From: Alistipes ihumii AP11 | GTDB lineage: Bacteria; Bacteroidota; Bacteroidia; Bacteroidales; Rikenellaceae | Reading direction: 5' to 3' | NCBI RefSeq assembly: GCF_025144665.1 | Contig: NZ_CP102294.1 | Span: 124,001 to 188,000 of the forward strand | DNA length: 64,000 bases | Shown: in pieces, positions 43,331-52,314 of the stretch | Layout of the letters: the number at the start of each line of letters is the position of its first letter | Position numbering within the stretch: the first letter of the stretch is position 1 | Position numbers and translations under genes: made by a program | The notes under the pieces: generated by a model | The model's database searches: none | What the model was told of the DNA's origin: nothing | The model's input: the letters and a program-made list of their open reading frames with translations, nothing else

Positions 43331-45076
43331 TTATTTTTTCCTGCGGTCTTTCTGCCACTCGAAGAAATAGCTTTTCTGCCGCCGCTTCTCCTCTTGGGAG
43401 CGCGCCACGTAGACTTTCTCTCCGGTGTAGGGATTCTCGCCCGTGTAGAACATCACCGACGAGAGAGTCATCGGCGTGGGGGTCAGGTCCTGCACCTGCT
43501 CCAGCCGGAAGTGCAGGCGCCGGGTCTCGTCGCTCAGGCGGCGCATGTCCCTTTCGGTGCATCCCGGATGGCTCGATATGAAGTAGGGGATCAGTTGGTA
43601 GTTGAGGCCCTCTTCGCGGCATATCCGGCCGAATCGCTCGTTCAGCGTTCGGAAAAGCGCGAACGAGGGTTTGCGCATCAGCTTCAGCACGCCGTCCTCG
43701 GTATGCTCGGGAGCGACTTTCAGTCGTCCCGACACATGGCGGCGAATCACCTCGCGCAGATATTCCCAGTCGTCTTTCTCGAACAGGTCGTATCGGATGC
43801 CGCTGCCGATGAACGACTTTTTGATGCCCGGCACGCGGTCTACCCGGCGGTAGAGCTCGATCAGCGGACGGTGGTCGTTGCGCAGGTTGCGGCAGGGGGC
43901 GGGAAACAGGCAGGACGGGCGGCTGCACCGCCGGCAGAGCGCCTCGTTGCGTCCTCCCATCCGGTACATGTTGGCCGACGGGCCGCCCAGATCGGACAGG
44001 TAGCCCTTGAATCCGGGCATGGCGGTGATCGCGCGGACCTCGTCCAGAACGGACCGCTCGCTGCGGCTCGACACGAACTTGCCCTGATGGGCCGAAATCG
44101 TACAGAAACTGCACCCTCCGAAACAGCCCCGGTGCAGGTTGACCGAGAACTTGATCATTTCGTATGCCGGGATGTCGCCTTTGCCGTTGTAACGCGGATG
44201 CGGCAGCCGGGTGTAGGGCAGTGCGAAGCTGCGGTCCAGTTCCTGCTCCGACAGTTTGGGGTAGGGCGGGTTGACGACTACGAAACGGCCCTCCGTCTCT
44301 TCGACGAGCGTGCGGGCTTCCATGCGGTTCGACTCGGTTTCGATGCGCCGGAAGTTTTCGCCGAAGGCGCGCTTGTCTTTCAGGCATCGCTCGAACGGGT
44401 AGAGCCTCAGCGGCTCGTCGCCCAGCGAGTCGGCATATTTCCGGTCGGCCACGAAAGCGACTTGAGGCAGCTTCTTGAGCAGATGCATGTTGAAACCGTT
44501 GCGCGCGGCTCGGGCGATTTCCGGCATCACCCGGTCGCCCATGCCGTAGGCCAGCAGGTCGGCTCCGCTGTCGATAAGGATCGACGGCTTCAGCGAGTCG
44601 CTCCAGTAATCGTAGTGCGTGAGCCTCCGCAGCGAGGCCTCGATGCCGCCGAGCACGACCGGCGTGTCGGGGAACAGCCGCTTCAGGATGCGCGTGTAGA
44701 CCGTGGCCGCATAGTCGGGCCGGAATCCAGCTTGTCCTCCTGCGGTGTAGGCGTCGTCGCTGCGCAGCCTTTTGTTGGCCGTGTAATGGTTGACCATCGA
44801 GTCCATGTTGCCTGCCGATACGCCGAAGAACAGCCTCGGGCGTCCCAGCTTGCGGAAATCGCGCAGGTCGTCTCGCCAGTTGGGCTGCGGCACGATCGCC
44901 ACGCGCAGGCCCTCGGCCTCCAGCAGGCGGCCGACCACGGCCGGACCGAACGACGGATGATCGACATAGGCGTCGCCCGTGAACAGAATGACGTCCAGCG
45001 TGTCCCATCCGCGTGCGCGGACTTCCTTGACGGACGTGGGCAGCCAGTCGGACGGCTTGTATGCGTTTTCTTTCAT
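43331..45076 (-). CDS. YgiQ-family radical SAM protein
   Basis: 581 aa. N-terminal B12-binding-like/UPF0313 domain (VILFTGDAYVDHPSFG; FFGVSAGNMDSMVNHYTANK) and a radical SAM barrel with the cluster motif GCFGGCSFC (CxxxCxxC) near residues 316-323, followed by the DUF3362 C-terminal region. The conserved LGGIEASLRRLTHYDYWS segment is diagnostic of YgiQ. The reaction is unknown; a role in modification of RNA or a small molecule has been suggested. It lies 34 bp after queA on the same strand. Confidence 0.92.
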   Translation of the reverse strand: MKENAYKPSDWLPTSVKEVRARGWDTLDVILFTGDAYVDHPSFGPAVVGRLLEAEGLRVAIVPQPNWRDDLRDFRKLGRPRLFFGVSAGNMDSMVNHYTANKRLRSDDAYTAGGQAGFRPDYAATVYTRILKRLFPDTPVVLGGIEASLRRLTHYDYWSDSLKPSILIDSGADLLAYGMGDRVMPEIARAARNGFNMHLLKKLPQVAFVADRKYADSLGDEPLRLYPFERCLKDKRAFGENFRRIETESNRMEARTLVEETEGRFVVVNPPYPKLSEQELDRSFALPYTRLPHPRYNGKGDIPAYEMIKFSVNLHRGCFGGCSFCTISAHQGKFVSSRSERSVLDEVRAITAMPGFKGYLSDLGGPSANMYRMGGRNEALCRRCSRPSCLFPAPCRNLRNDHRPLIELYRRVDRVPGIKKSFIGSGIRYDLFEKDDWEYLREVIRRHVSGRLKVAPEHTEDGVLKLMRKPSFALFRTLNERFGRICREEGLNYQLIPYFISSHPGCTERDMRRLSDETRRLHFRLEQVQDLTPTPMTLSSVMFYTGENPYTGEKVYVARSQEEKRRQKSYFFEWQKDRRKK

Positions 45077-45110
45077 GGCCTCGTCGGATTCCGGTTCGTT
45101 TGTCTTGCTT

Positions 45111-46328
45111 CTATTGCCCGTTCTGTCTGAAAAGCAGCGAGCTGTCGCCGTAACTCAGGAAACGGAAATCATGGGCGAGCGCATAGTCGTAGACTTCTTT
45201 CCACCGTTCGCCGATGAATGCCGATACGAGCAACAGCAGCGTGCTCTGCGGTTGGTGAAAGTTCGTGATCAGGCTGCTCGCGACGCGGAAGCGATAGCCC
45301 GGTACGATCATGATCTGCGTCGAGGCTTTCAGCTTTTGCAGCCGGGCGTGTCCCATGTACCCGGCCAACGCCTCGAGCGACTCGCGCCCTCCGATCCGCT
45401 CGGGCATGTCGTAGATTTCCCATTGGCCGACACTCCTGCGCTCGTCGGGCGTTCCGTCGAGCAGAACCCGGCAACCGAGCGCCGCGAGCGATTCGAGCGT
45501 GCGCATGCTCGTCGTGCCGACGGCCGTGATGCGGTCGATATGCTCGAGGATGCCTTGCAACGCGTCGAGCGTGATTTCGAAGTGTTCGGTGTGCATCGGG
45601 TGCTCGGCCGCGTTGCCGGCCTTTACGGGCAGGAACGTGCCCGCGCCGACATGCAGGGTCACTTCGGCTGTCGGATGGCCTTCGGCCCGGAGTCGTCCGA
45701 TCACCTCCGGCGTGAAATGCAGCCCGGCCGTCGGAGCGGCGACCGATCCCTCGAACCGGGAGTAGACCGTCTGGTAGCGGCTGTTGTCCAGCTCCTCGCT
45801 CTCGCGGCAGAGGTAAGGCGGGATCGGAATCCGTCCGAGCTCCTCGAGCAGTTGCCCGAACGCGAGCGGCGCGTCCCAGACGAACTCGACGATCTGATGC
45901 CCGCCGCCGTCCCCGGTTCGGGTCGCTTCGAGCCGGTAGGTCCGTCCGCCGAGCCCGAATGCGATCTGCAGCGGTCCGTCTTTCCATTTTTTCAGATTGC
46001 CGACGATGCATTGCCAGCGGCAGCGGCCGTGCGCGGCAAAGGCGCGCTCGTAATCGGCGGGGGCGTGCGGCTCGAGACAGAATATTTCGATGCGCGCGCC
46101 GGTCGCCTTGTGGAAAATCAGCCGGGCTCGGATCACTTTCGTGTTGTTGAATACGAGCATCGAACCCTCGGGCAGAAACCGCCCGATCCGCTCGAAGCGG
46201 TCCTCGGCGATGCGGCCGTCGCGGCAGACGAGCAGCTTCGACTGCTCGCGCCGCTCGAGCGGAAATTTGGCGATGCGCCCTTCGGGCAGCGGGTAGTCGT
46301 AGTCGGATATGCGGATGTTGCGTTCCAT
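45111..46328 (-). CDS. queA: S-adenosylmethionine:tRNA ribosyltransferase-isomerase
   Basis: 405 aa. Converts preQ1 in tRNA to epoxyqueuosine using the ribosyl part of SAM. Family motifs: DYDYPLPEGRIAKFPLERREQSKLLV at the N-terminus, MLVFNNTKVIRARL, the SVAAPTAGLHFTPE signature, VTLHVGAGTFLPVK, and the C-terminal TNFHQPQSTLLLLVSAFIG. Length is slightly above the usual ~350 because of an insertion around residues 105-150. First gene of the queA-ygiQ-dnaB run. Confidence 0.95.
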   Translation of the reverse strand: MERNIRISDYDYPLPEGRIAKFPLERREQSKLLVCRDGRIAEDRFERIGRFLPEGSMLVFNNTKVIRARLIFHKATGARIEIFCLEPHAPADYERAFAAHGRCRWQCIVGNLKKWKDGPLQIAFGLGGRTYRLEATRTGDGGGHQIVEFVWDAPLAFGQLLEELGRIPIPPYLCRESEELDNSRYQTVYSRFEGSVAAPTAGLHFTPEVIGRLRAEGHPTAEVTLHVGAGTFLPVKAGNAAEHPMHTEHFEITLDALQGILEHIDRITAVGTTSMRTLESLAALGCRVLLDGTPDERRSVGQWEIYDMPERIGGRESLEALAGYMGHARLQKLKASTQIMIVPGYRFRVASSLITNFHQPQSTLLLLVSAFIGERWKEVYDYALAHDFRFLSYGDSSLLFRQNGQ

Positions 46329-46408
46329 GGGCAGTCCGGATGACCGGAATTTTACTGCAAAGGAAATAAAAACGGACGGTTTGTCCTCGTCCGTTTCCGA
46401 ATAATTCT

Positions 46409-46416
46409 TAAATTTG
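46409..46416 (+). promoter_or_regulatory. -7 element of metallophosphoesterase gene
   Basis: TAAATTTG, exact consensus, 28 bp before the ATG at 46445. The nearest TTTG upstream (46380-46383) is at a longer spacing than usual. Confidence 0.6.
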
Positions 46417-46444
46417 AACGATCAACCTCTTAATCCTTCGCACG

Positions 46445-47668
46445 ATGAAAAAAATCCGAATCTTCGCCTTGGCGTCTTTTCTTCTGACTGTTTCCGTTGC
46501 GGCCGCCGCTCCCTACGGTTTCAGCCACGGCCCCTATTTGCAGGAACTGACGCCTACGGGCGTGACTTTCGTGTTCACCACTTCCGACAAGGGCTTTTCT
46601 TGGGTCGAGCTCCGTTCGCCCGAAGGGGAGATAACCCGCCATTATGCAGTTAAGGACGGGCTTAGGGATGCTTACAACACGTTCTGTACGATCCGGACCG
46701 ACTCGCTGCGGCCGGCGACGGCTTACGACTATCGTCTCTGCTCGAAGCGGATCGACGACTTCCAACCCTATCGGGTAACCTTCGGCGACAGCATCGTCTC
46801 GCGCTGGTACGCTTTCCGTACGCCCGATCCTCGTTCCGAGGAGTGTTCGTTCATCGCTCTGAGCGACATGCACGGCGACTCGGCCAAACTCGCCCGCCTG
46901 CTCGCCTTGGCCGGCGTCGAAAGCGCCGATCGGATTTTCTATGTGGGCGACATGATGAACTACTACGACGACGAGGCGGTTCCGTTCCGCGGTTTCATCG
47001 ACAAGAGCGTCGAACTGTTCGCTTCCGAGCGGCCTTTCGTGCTCGTGCGCGGCAATCATGAGACGCGCGGCAATAAGGCGCGCGAGTACGCTCGTTATGC
47101 TCCGAGCACGAACGGGACTTTCTACGGCGCGTTCCGCGAGGGCGACGTGATGTTCGTCGTACTGGACTGCGGCGAAGACAAGCCCGACGACTTTCCCGTC
47201 TATGCCGGTCTGAACGATTTCGATTCCTACCGGAGTGAGCAGGCCCGCTGGTTCGCCGAGCTGATCCGTTCCAAGGAGTACCGTACGGCCCGCTGGCATG
47301 TGGTGATGAACCATTTTCCGCCCGTTTCCCGCATGGATCCCGATCATCCCGAGCGGCACGGCGTGCAGCAGATCACCGACGAGTTCCTGCCGCTTTTCAA
47401 CCGCGCCTCGATCGATCTGATGGTTTCGGGACATACGCACCGCTACGAGCTGATACAGCCTACGGAGGAGAAGCTGCGCGTTCCGATGATCGTCGATGCG
47501 CCCGAAAAGCCTTTCGATGCGCCGCCCTCGGCCGGAGACATTCTTTTCCCCGTGATCGTCAACGGTACGGGGACCGTCGTGCGGGTCGACGTCTCGGGAC
47601 GCACGATGCGTGTCCGGGCGCTCGATCTGCAAGGTAAGACGCTCGCCGAGTTCGAGCTGCGGAAATAA
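46445..47668 (+). CDS. Secreted purple-acid-phosphatase-like metallophosphoesterase
   Basis: 407 aa with a signal peptide (MKKIRIFALASFLLTVSVAAAA). Residues ~28-125 form a fibronectin-like beta domain typical of purple acid phosphatases (HGPYLQELTPTGVTFVFTT). The calcineurin-like domain (~138-360) has the metal motifs in order: SDMHGD, VGDMMNYYDDE, GNHETRG, MNHFPP and SGHTHRYE. It probably hydrolyses phosphomonoesters in the periplasm or outside the cell; substrate unknown. A single-gene unit divergent from queA. Confidence 0.9.
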   Translation: MKKIRIFALASFLLTVSVAAAAPYGFSHGPYLQELTPTGVTFVFTTSDKGFSWVELRSPEGEITRHYAVKDGLRDAYNTFCTIRTDSLRPATAYDYRLCSKRIDDFQPYRVTFGDSIVSRWYAFRTPDPRSEECSFIALSDMHGDSAKLARLLALAGVESADRIFYVGDMMNYYDDEAVPFRGFIDKSVELFASERPFVLVRGNHETRGNKAREYARYAPSTNGTFYGAFREGDVMFVVLDCGEDKPDDFPVYAGLNDFDSYRSEQARWFAELIRSKEYRTARWHVVMNHFPPVSRMDPDHPERHGVQQITDEFLPLFNRASIDLMVSGHTHRYELIQPTEEKLRVPMIVDAPEKPFDAPPSAGDILFPVIVNGTGTVVRVDVSGRTMRVRALDLQGKTLAEFELRK

Positions 47669-47902
47669 CCCGTCCGGCACCTGCGCGTCCGAAATGCTCG
47701 CGACAGACAGAGCGGCGTTTGTATTCCGTTCGATATGCCGTCGTAATGGCAGTTTGCAGAATCGTTGCCGGTGCGGCAGAGGGGTTTCCGTATTGCCCGA
47801 CTCGGGGACGATTGTGCCCGAGAGAGCTGCAAAGCCTAAGTACGATTGCTTTTGGGAAACCCGAATTTCCAAAGGAAATATTTTCGGCCGACGGCCGGAT
47901 AA

Positions 47903-47935
47903 TTTGGCGCAGGTCCGCAGGAATGATTACCTTTG
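47903..47935 (+). promoter_or_regulatory. Promoter of rnpB
   Basis: TTTG at 47903-47906, 21-bp spacer, TACCTTTG at 47928-47935 (exact consensus). Initiation about 6 nt later falls exactly at the 5' strand of the RNase P P1 helix. Confidence 0.8.
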
Positions 47936-47941
47936 CCGTCG

Positions 47942-48344
47942 GCATAGCAGGGAGGCTCTACCGCTGCTCCCGAAAAGCGGAATTCAGACCTATTCGTGAA
48001 ACGGGAGGGGAGGAAAGTCCGGGCAACGCAGAGCGCCGCGCTTCCTAACGGGAAGATCCTCGCGAGGGGATAGCAGCGTAACAGAGAACGACCGCCGTCC
48101 CGAATGGGACGGTAAGGGTGAAAAGGCGGGGTAAGAGCCCACCGCGGAAGTGGCGACACGTTCCGGCCAGTACGTCTCGCGGGTTGCAAGACCATGTATA
48201 CCGGCAGTTGTAGGGTTGCTCGCCCGATGTCGGGGGGTAGGTTGCTGACGAGCCGTGCGGGTGACCGCCGGCCTAGATAAATGGTAGAGGCCCCTCGAAA
48301 GAGAGGGTACAGAACCCGGCTTATACGCCCTGCTATGCTTTTTT
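47942..48344 (+). ncRNA. rnpB: RNase P RNA (class A)
   Basis: The catalytic RNA that matures tRNA 5' ends. The ends are defined by the perfect 11-bp P1 helix: GCATAGCAGGG (47942-47952) with CCCTGCTATGC (48328-48338), immediately followed by TTTTTT (48339-48344). Conserved core sequences are present: GAGGAAAGTCCGGGC around 48009-48023 (CRI), AACAGAGA and GGTAAGGGTGAAA near 48110-48123 (CRII/CRIII), GTAAGAGCCCACCG, and the 3' segment CCTAGATAAATG ... ACAGAACCCGGCTTAT at about 48272-48324 (CRV). Order and spacing fit the bacterial type A fold. It lies between the metallophosphoesterase and the convergent TlpA-like gene. Confidence 0.96.
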
Positions 48345-48512
48345 CTTAAGATACATCGGCGATTCGGCCTGTACGTTGTCCGAATCCTCCGTCGGTCGGC
48401 GCGGAAAGGGGCATGCGAGGCCGGACCGGCGTCCTGAAAATGTCACGGTTCCCGTGCGTTTCGTAATCAGGTCTGGAAGTTGTCCTGCGGCAGCTTCCGG
48501 ACCTTTCCCGTT

Positions 48513-49664
48513 TCAATCGGATAGGTATGTTTTCAGCCGTTGCTCGAGGAGCCCTTGCCCGTATCCGGCCCACGAGTCGAGGACGATGCCTGCGGGAGAG
48601 ATGATTACCTGATGCGGGATGCCGTTGACCCCGTACCGGGCGCTGACGGCCGGATCGTTCGAGGCGTTGAGGTTGACCCATGTGATGCCGTGCTCCTCGG
48701 AGGCCGTTTGCCACAGGTCTTTCGGATCGGAGGTGATGCTGATAACGGTCAGCCTGTCCCGGTACGATTCGGATGCGGCTTTCAATTCCGGCAGCGACAA
48801 GAGGCAGGGACCGCATCCGAAAGACCAAAAGTCGAGCAAAACGTATTTGCCCAGATATTCCGATAGCCGGTGCGTTTCCCCGTTCGAATCGACCAACTCT
48901 GCATCGGCCATCCGGTCGCCCGTACGGACCTTTGCCGGCGGATGGAGGGTTGAGTGCATTTCCTTGCCTGCCTGGGATCGCTTGATTTCTTCCGGCAGCC
49001 GGTCGTATTGAATCTCGGCCCGTTCTCTCAGGCCGGCGAAGGCTTCGTAATGGCGTATCATCAGGCAGATGCCGCTCAGCTCGTCCGTGAAAACGGGCGA
49101 GTCGGGTTCCGAGCGGTCGAGCTGTTCGAGCGTCTTGTCGTAGATCAGATATTGCAGACTGTCTTCCGTATGCTTCAGCGCTTGCCTTTTATCGGCGATG
49201 CTGTCTGCCGAGACACCGTGCGTATTCGACAGTTTGCGGTATTCCATGGAAATTTGCTGCAATTTTTCGTATTCCTTTTTGGCGGCCTGTTTGTATCGTT
49301 CGGCTTCCCTCTGTTCGGGGATTCGGCTTTTCACGCTCCATGTGCGCTTGTAGTTGTTGTCTCCCGTGATGACGGCTTTCTCTCCGGGGGCCGACCACAG
49401 GGGCAGGAACATGTCCGACACATCGTCGGAAAAGGTGAGGATGGCGAGCCGGCCCTTGCCCGTAGCGGGATAGCGGAAAGAGAAGCGGCCGTTCGTGGCA
49501 TGGGCCGTGTCGACGGGGATCAGCATTTCGCCTTCGAATCGTGTCAGGATCAGTCGGGTACTGTCTTTCAGCGTGGGGACATATCCTTCGACGAGGAACG
49601 CGTTTTCCGGTACGCCGCAGCCGGCTGCCAGAATCGCCGAAATCAGAAACGCTGCTTTTTTCAT
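48513..49664 (-). CDS. TlpA-like thiol-disulfide oxidoreductase lipoprotein with DUF4369
   Basis: 383 aa. Lipoprotein signal with lipobox LAAGC (Cys16). N-terminal DUF4369 beta domain (~20-115) followed by a long helical, Lys/Glu-rich linker (~115-235) and a C-terminal thioredoxin/AhpC-TSA domain (~245-380) with the active-site motif FGCGPC (Cys284, Cys287) and the cis-Pro loop GVNGIPHQVII. This arrangement is common in Bacteroidetes, where such proteins act as periplasmic disulfide reductases, for example in cytochrome c maturation or stress. Single-gene unit on the minus strand. Confidence 0.92.
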   Translation of the reverse strand: MKKAAFLISAILAAGCGVPENAFLVEGYVPTLKDSTRLILTRFEGEMLIPVDTAHATNGRFSFRYPATGKGRLAILTFSDDVSDMFLPLWSAPGEKAVITGDNNYKRTWSVKSRIPEQREAERYKQAAKKEYEKLQQISMEYRKLSNTHGVSADSIADKRQALKHTEDSLQYLIYDKTLEQLDRSEPDSPVFTDELSGICLMIRHYEAFAGLRERAEIQYDRLPEEIKRSQAGKEMHSTLHPPAKVRTGDRMADAELVDSNGETHRLSEYLGKYVLLDFWSFGCGPCLLSLPELKAASESYRDRLTVISITSDPKDLWQTASEEHGITWVNLNASNDPAVSARYGVNGIPHQVIISPAGIVLDSWAGYGQGLLEQRLKTYLSD

Positions 49665-49771
49665 GGGCGGATGCGATTTATGACCAAGATAGCGATTTTT
49701 CCTGAAATCCGGCTATTTATGTATTTTAACAGGGGGCCGAAGCCGTCGGCTTCTATCTCCCGGCGGCGGAC

Positions 49772-49801
49772 GAGCCGGCCGTTCCGAAAAGCGGCCGGCT
49801 C
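49772..49801 (-). terminator. Hairpin at the end of bioC, possible terminator
   Basis: Perfect 10-bp stem (49772-49781 with 49792-49801) whose 3' arm touches the bioC stop codon. It lacks a U-tract on the minus strand, so it may stabilise the transcript end or act with Rho rather than as a classic terminator. Confidence 0.4.
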
Positions 49802-50561
49802 AAAGCTTTTCGGCGATCAGCAGTACCGGGTGATAGGTCAGCGTGACCTGTCCCTCGGCGTTCCGGAAGCCGTTGCGGTATCGGGTCTCGAAATCGCTCA
49901 GCTCCCGCTTTGTCCAGCGTGCGTGCCGGATCGAGTTGACGCCTGTCGCACGGATGTGCCTCAATACGTCGAGGGGCGTGTCGAACGCGAGGCTTCGCGT
50001 GTATTCGAGCGTCTCGAGCGTCAGGAACCCGGCCGACTCGAACAGTTCTTGCAGTTGTTCCCGGGTGTAATAGTCCAGACCTTCGTCCGTCACGGCCTTG
50101 ATTTCCCGGAAGTTTTCGGGCCCGAACGTGCTCAGCACGATATATCCTCCCGTTTCGAGCAGATTCCCCGCTTTCCGTGCGAAGCGCGGCAGATCGTCGA
50201 ACCACTGAACGGCCGAGGCCGAAGCGATCAGATCCAACCTGTCGGGCAGGGCGATCGTTTCGGCGTCTCCCCACAGATAGCGTACGTCGTGTCCGGCCGC
50301 GTAGGGCTCGAGAAAATCGGCCGATTGTTCGACCAGATCGTTGATCGTCCACAGCGCATGTGGATAAAGCTCGAGCATGCGGCGCGTCAGGAATCCGGTT
50401 CCGGACCCGATCTCGAGTGCGCTGTCGACCGGACGGGTGCAGTTGCGGCCGGTCATTTCGGCCAGCTGGCCGCATATGGCGTCTTGCACGACGGCCAGCG
50501 AGTCGTAGTCGCGCAGTCTGGCCGAAAAACGGCTTTTGAGCAGTTGTTTGTCGGTTGTCAT
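49800..50561 (-). CDS. bioC: Malonyl-ACP O-methyltransferase
   Basis: 253 aa. Methylates malonyl-ACP to disguise it as a fatty-acid primer at the start of pimelate synthesis for biotin. SAM-binding motif I ALEIGSGTGFLTRRMLE (~48-64), and the BioC-specific stretch LIASASAVQWFDDLPRFARKAGNLLETGGYIVLSTFGPENFREI. Ends with TYHPVLLIAEKL. The start overlaps the bioG stop by 4 bp (50558-50561), and bioG supplies the matching esterase, which supports the assignment. Confidence 0.93.
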   Translation of the reverse strand: MTTDKQLLKSRFSARLRDYDSLAVVQDAICGQLAEMTGRNCTRPVDSALEIGSGTGFLTRRMLELYPHALWTINDLVEQSADFLEPYAAGHDVRYLWGDAETIALPDRLDLIASASAVQWFDDLPRFARKAGNLLETGGYIVLSTFGPENFREIKAVTDEGLDYYTREQLQELFESAGFLTLETLEYTRSLAFDTPLDVLRHIRATGVNSIRHARWTKRELSDFETRYRNGFRNAEGQVTLTYHPVLLIAEKL

Positions 50562-51211
50562 GGTTCGTTGCTTTTCAACAGTTTTTCCATTGCGGTCCGG
50601 TCACCGAAAGGGTAGTGCGGCATGTCGGGTACGGGGATGGCCAGTTCTTTCCAGTAAGCGGCCATATGGGCCGGAGGAAATATCCTGTCGGCGCCTCCTA
50701 CGACGGCCGCGCTCCATTCGATGTTCGGGCGGTACGGTTCGGCGGCGGCTTCGCTCAACGCGTCGAGCTCGTCGCACAGTTCTTCGAGCGGACGGGTGTG
50801 CAGCGTTTCCGACAACCGATCATAATACGTGCCGTAGGCGCGGCGGTCGAACAGGTCGGTTCCCGTCCGGCGGATGCCTTGCCGCGTTACGGCCATCGCC
50901 TGCGGCGGAATGCCGTAGCGGGCGTCGACCGGAAGCGGAGTGCCGTTGAGGGCCACGGCACGGCGAAACGGAATGTCCCGGCAAACCTGCTCGGCTACCC
51001 ATACGCCGAACGACCAGGCCAGCAACGTGATCTGTCCATAGGAGGCCGTATCGGCTGCCGCGAGCGGCTCCAGCGTCCGGTAGTCGTACAGGACCAGCAC
51101 GTCGTACCCCTCGGTCGGAATGTTTTGTACCAGCCGGGGCTCCGAGGCCCAGCCGAGGGCGACGACGATCAGATCGGGCGCGCCGATGCGCTTCAGCCAA
51201 TGTTTTTGCAT
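50558..51211 (-). CDS. bioG: Pimeloyl-ACP methyl ester esterase, BioG type (DUF452)
   Basis: 217 aa from the ATG at 51211 (MQKHWLKR). DUF452 alpha/beta-hydrolase: LIVVALGWASEP at the N-terminus, nucleophile Ser67 in LLAWSFGVW and AVALNGTPLPVD; probable His in the segment MPHYPF. BioG removes the methyl group from pimeloyl-ACP methyl ester, replacing BioH. Overlaps bioF by 19 bp and bioC by 4 bp. Long frame upstream of 51211 is a shadow of bioF. Confidence 0.92.
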   Translation of the reverse strand: MQKHWLKRIGAPDLIVVALGWASEPRLVQNIPTEGYDVLVLYDYRTLEPLAAADTASYGQITLLAWSFGVWVAEQVCRDIPFRRAVALNGTPLPVDARYGIPPQAMAVTRQGIRRTGTDLFDRRAYGTYYDRLSETLHTRPLEELCDELDALSEAAAEPYRPNIEWSAAVVGGADRIFPPAHMAAYWKELAIPVPDMPHYPFGDRTAMEKLLKSNEP

Positions 51212-52314
51212 GCTTCGACGAATTGGAGGATATCTGCTCGTTCGAGTGCCGCGCTGAGCGACACCCGAATCCGGGCTGTACCTTTGGGCACGGTCGGGTA
51301 GCGGATCGGCACGACCCAAAAGCCCGCCTCGCGCAAGCGGCGGCTCATCTCGATGGCCCGGGCGTTCTCGCCGGCCATGATCGGAATGATGTGCGTATGC
51401 CGGTCGTCGCCCGTGATCGTGCGCGCGTATTCGCGGAGCCGCTCGCGCCGGTCGTCCATCGAAGGCAATGCGCGCACGACGTGCTCGGACCACCGCAGCG
51501 AGATCGGCGGCAGCGCGGTCGAAAAGATCAGCGTCCGCATCCGGTTGACCAGCAAGTCGCGTGTCAGCGGGTCCGTGATGACGAAGGCTCCCTGCGACGC
51601 TATGGCTTTGCCGAGCGTCGCGATGCGGATGTCGCAGGCGTCCTCGACGCTTTCCTGAGCGGCCAGTCCCCGGCCGCCGGGGCCATAGGCGCCGAATGCG
51701 TGCGCCTCGTCCACATATAGCTTGCAGCGGTACTTGTCTTTGAGCTCCGCGAGCTTGCGGAGCGGGGCGCAGTCGCCGTCCATGCTGAAAATCGACTCGG
51801 TGACGATCCATACGTTCCGATAGGCGTCGCGGTGTCTGGCCAGCAGGCATTCCAGATGTTCCGTGTCGTTGTGCCTGAACCGCCGCCACTCGGCTTCGCC
51901 GAGCCGCAGTCCGTCGATCAGGCTCGCATGGACGAGCTTGTCGGCCAGAATCAGGTCGCCCTTGCCCGTCAGAGCCGGCAGGACGCCCGCGTTGACCAGA
52001 TAGCCCGATCCCGCGACCAGCGTCGAGCGGCCGCCGAAGAGTTCCGACAAGGCCGACTCGAGTCGCGCATAGTCGGAACTGTTGCCGGTGACGAGCCGCG
52101 ACGAGGGGTTGCTCAGCAGAAAAGCCCCGTCGTCGGGCTGCCGTTGCATGAATTTCCGGTCGGCGTCGCTGCAGGCGAGTCCCAGATAGTCGTTCGACGA
52201 CAGGTTCAGGTATCGCTTGCCGTCGCAGACGACGTATTTTCCTCGGATTTCTATCCTCGGCAGTTCTCTCAGGTTGTCTTCGGCCCGGAGCCGTTCGAGC
52301 GTTTCCCGTATCAT
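51193..52314 (-). CDS. bioF: 8-amino-7-oxononanoate synthase
   Basis: 373 aa from the ATG at 52314. PLP enzyme condensing pimeloyl-ACP and alanine. Motifs: YLNLSSNDYLGLA, GSGYLVNAG, DEAHAFGAYGPGGRG (Asp contacting the PLP ring) and the PLP lysine Lys236 in ATLGKAIASQGAF. Length fits. It overlaps mqnD by 4 bp and bioG by 19 bp, so it sits in the middle of a translationally coupled chain. bioA, bioD and bioB are not in this window. Confidence 0.94.
   Translation of the reverse strand: MIRETLERLRAEDNLRELPRIEIRGKYVVCDGKRYLNLSSNDYLGLACSDADRKFMQRQPDDGAFLLSNPSSRLVTGNSSDYARLESALSELFGGRSTLVAGSGYLVNAGVLPALTGKGDLILADKLVHASLIDGLRLGEAEWRRFRHNDTEHLECLLARHRDAYRNVWIVTESIFSMDGDCAPLRKLAELKDKYRCKLYVDEAHAFGAYGPGGRGLAAQESVEDACDIRIATLGKAIASQGAFVITDPLTRDLLVNRMRTLIFSTALPPISLRWSEHVVRALPSMDDRRERLREYARTITGDDRHTHIIPIMAGENARAIEMSRRLREAGFWVVPIRYPTVPKGTARIRVSLSAALERADILQFVEACKNIG

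Noticed and set aside
43260-45008. N-terminal extension of the dnaB frame over ygiQ
   Set aside because: The extension is out of frame with YgiQ and Arg-rich; DnaB homologues begin at the ATG at 43259.
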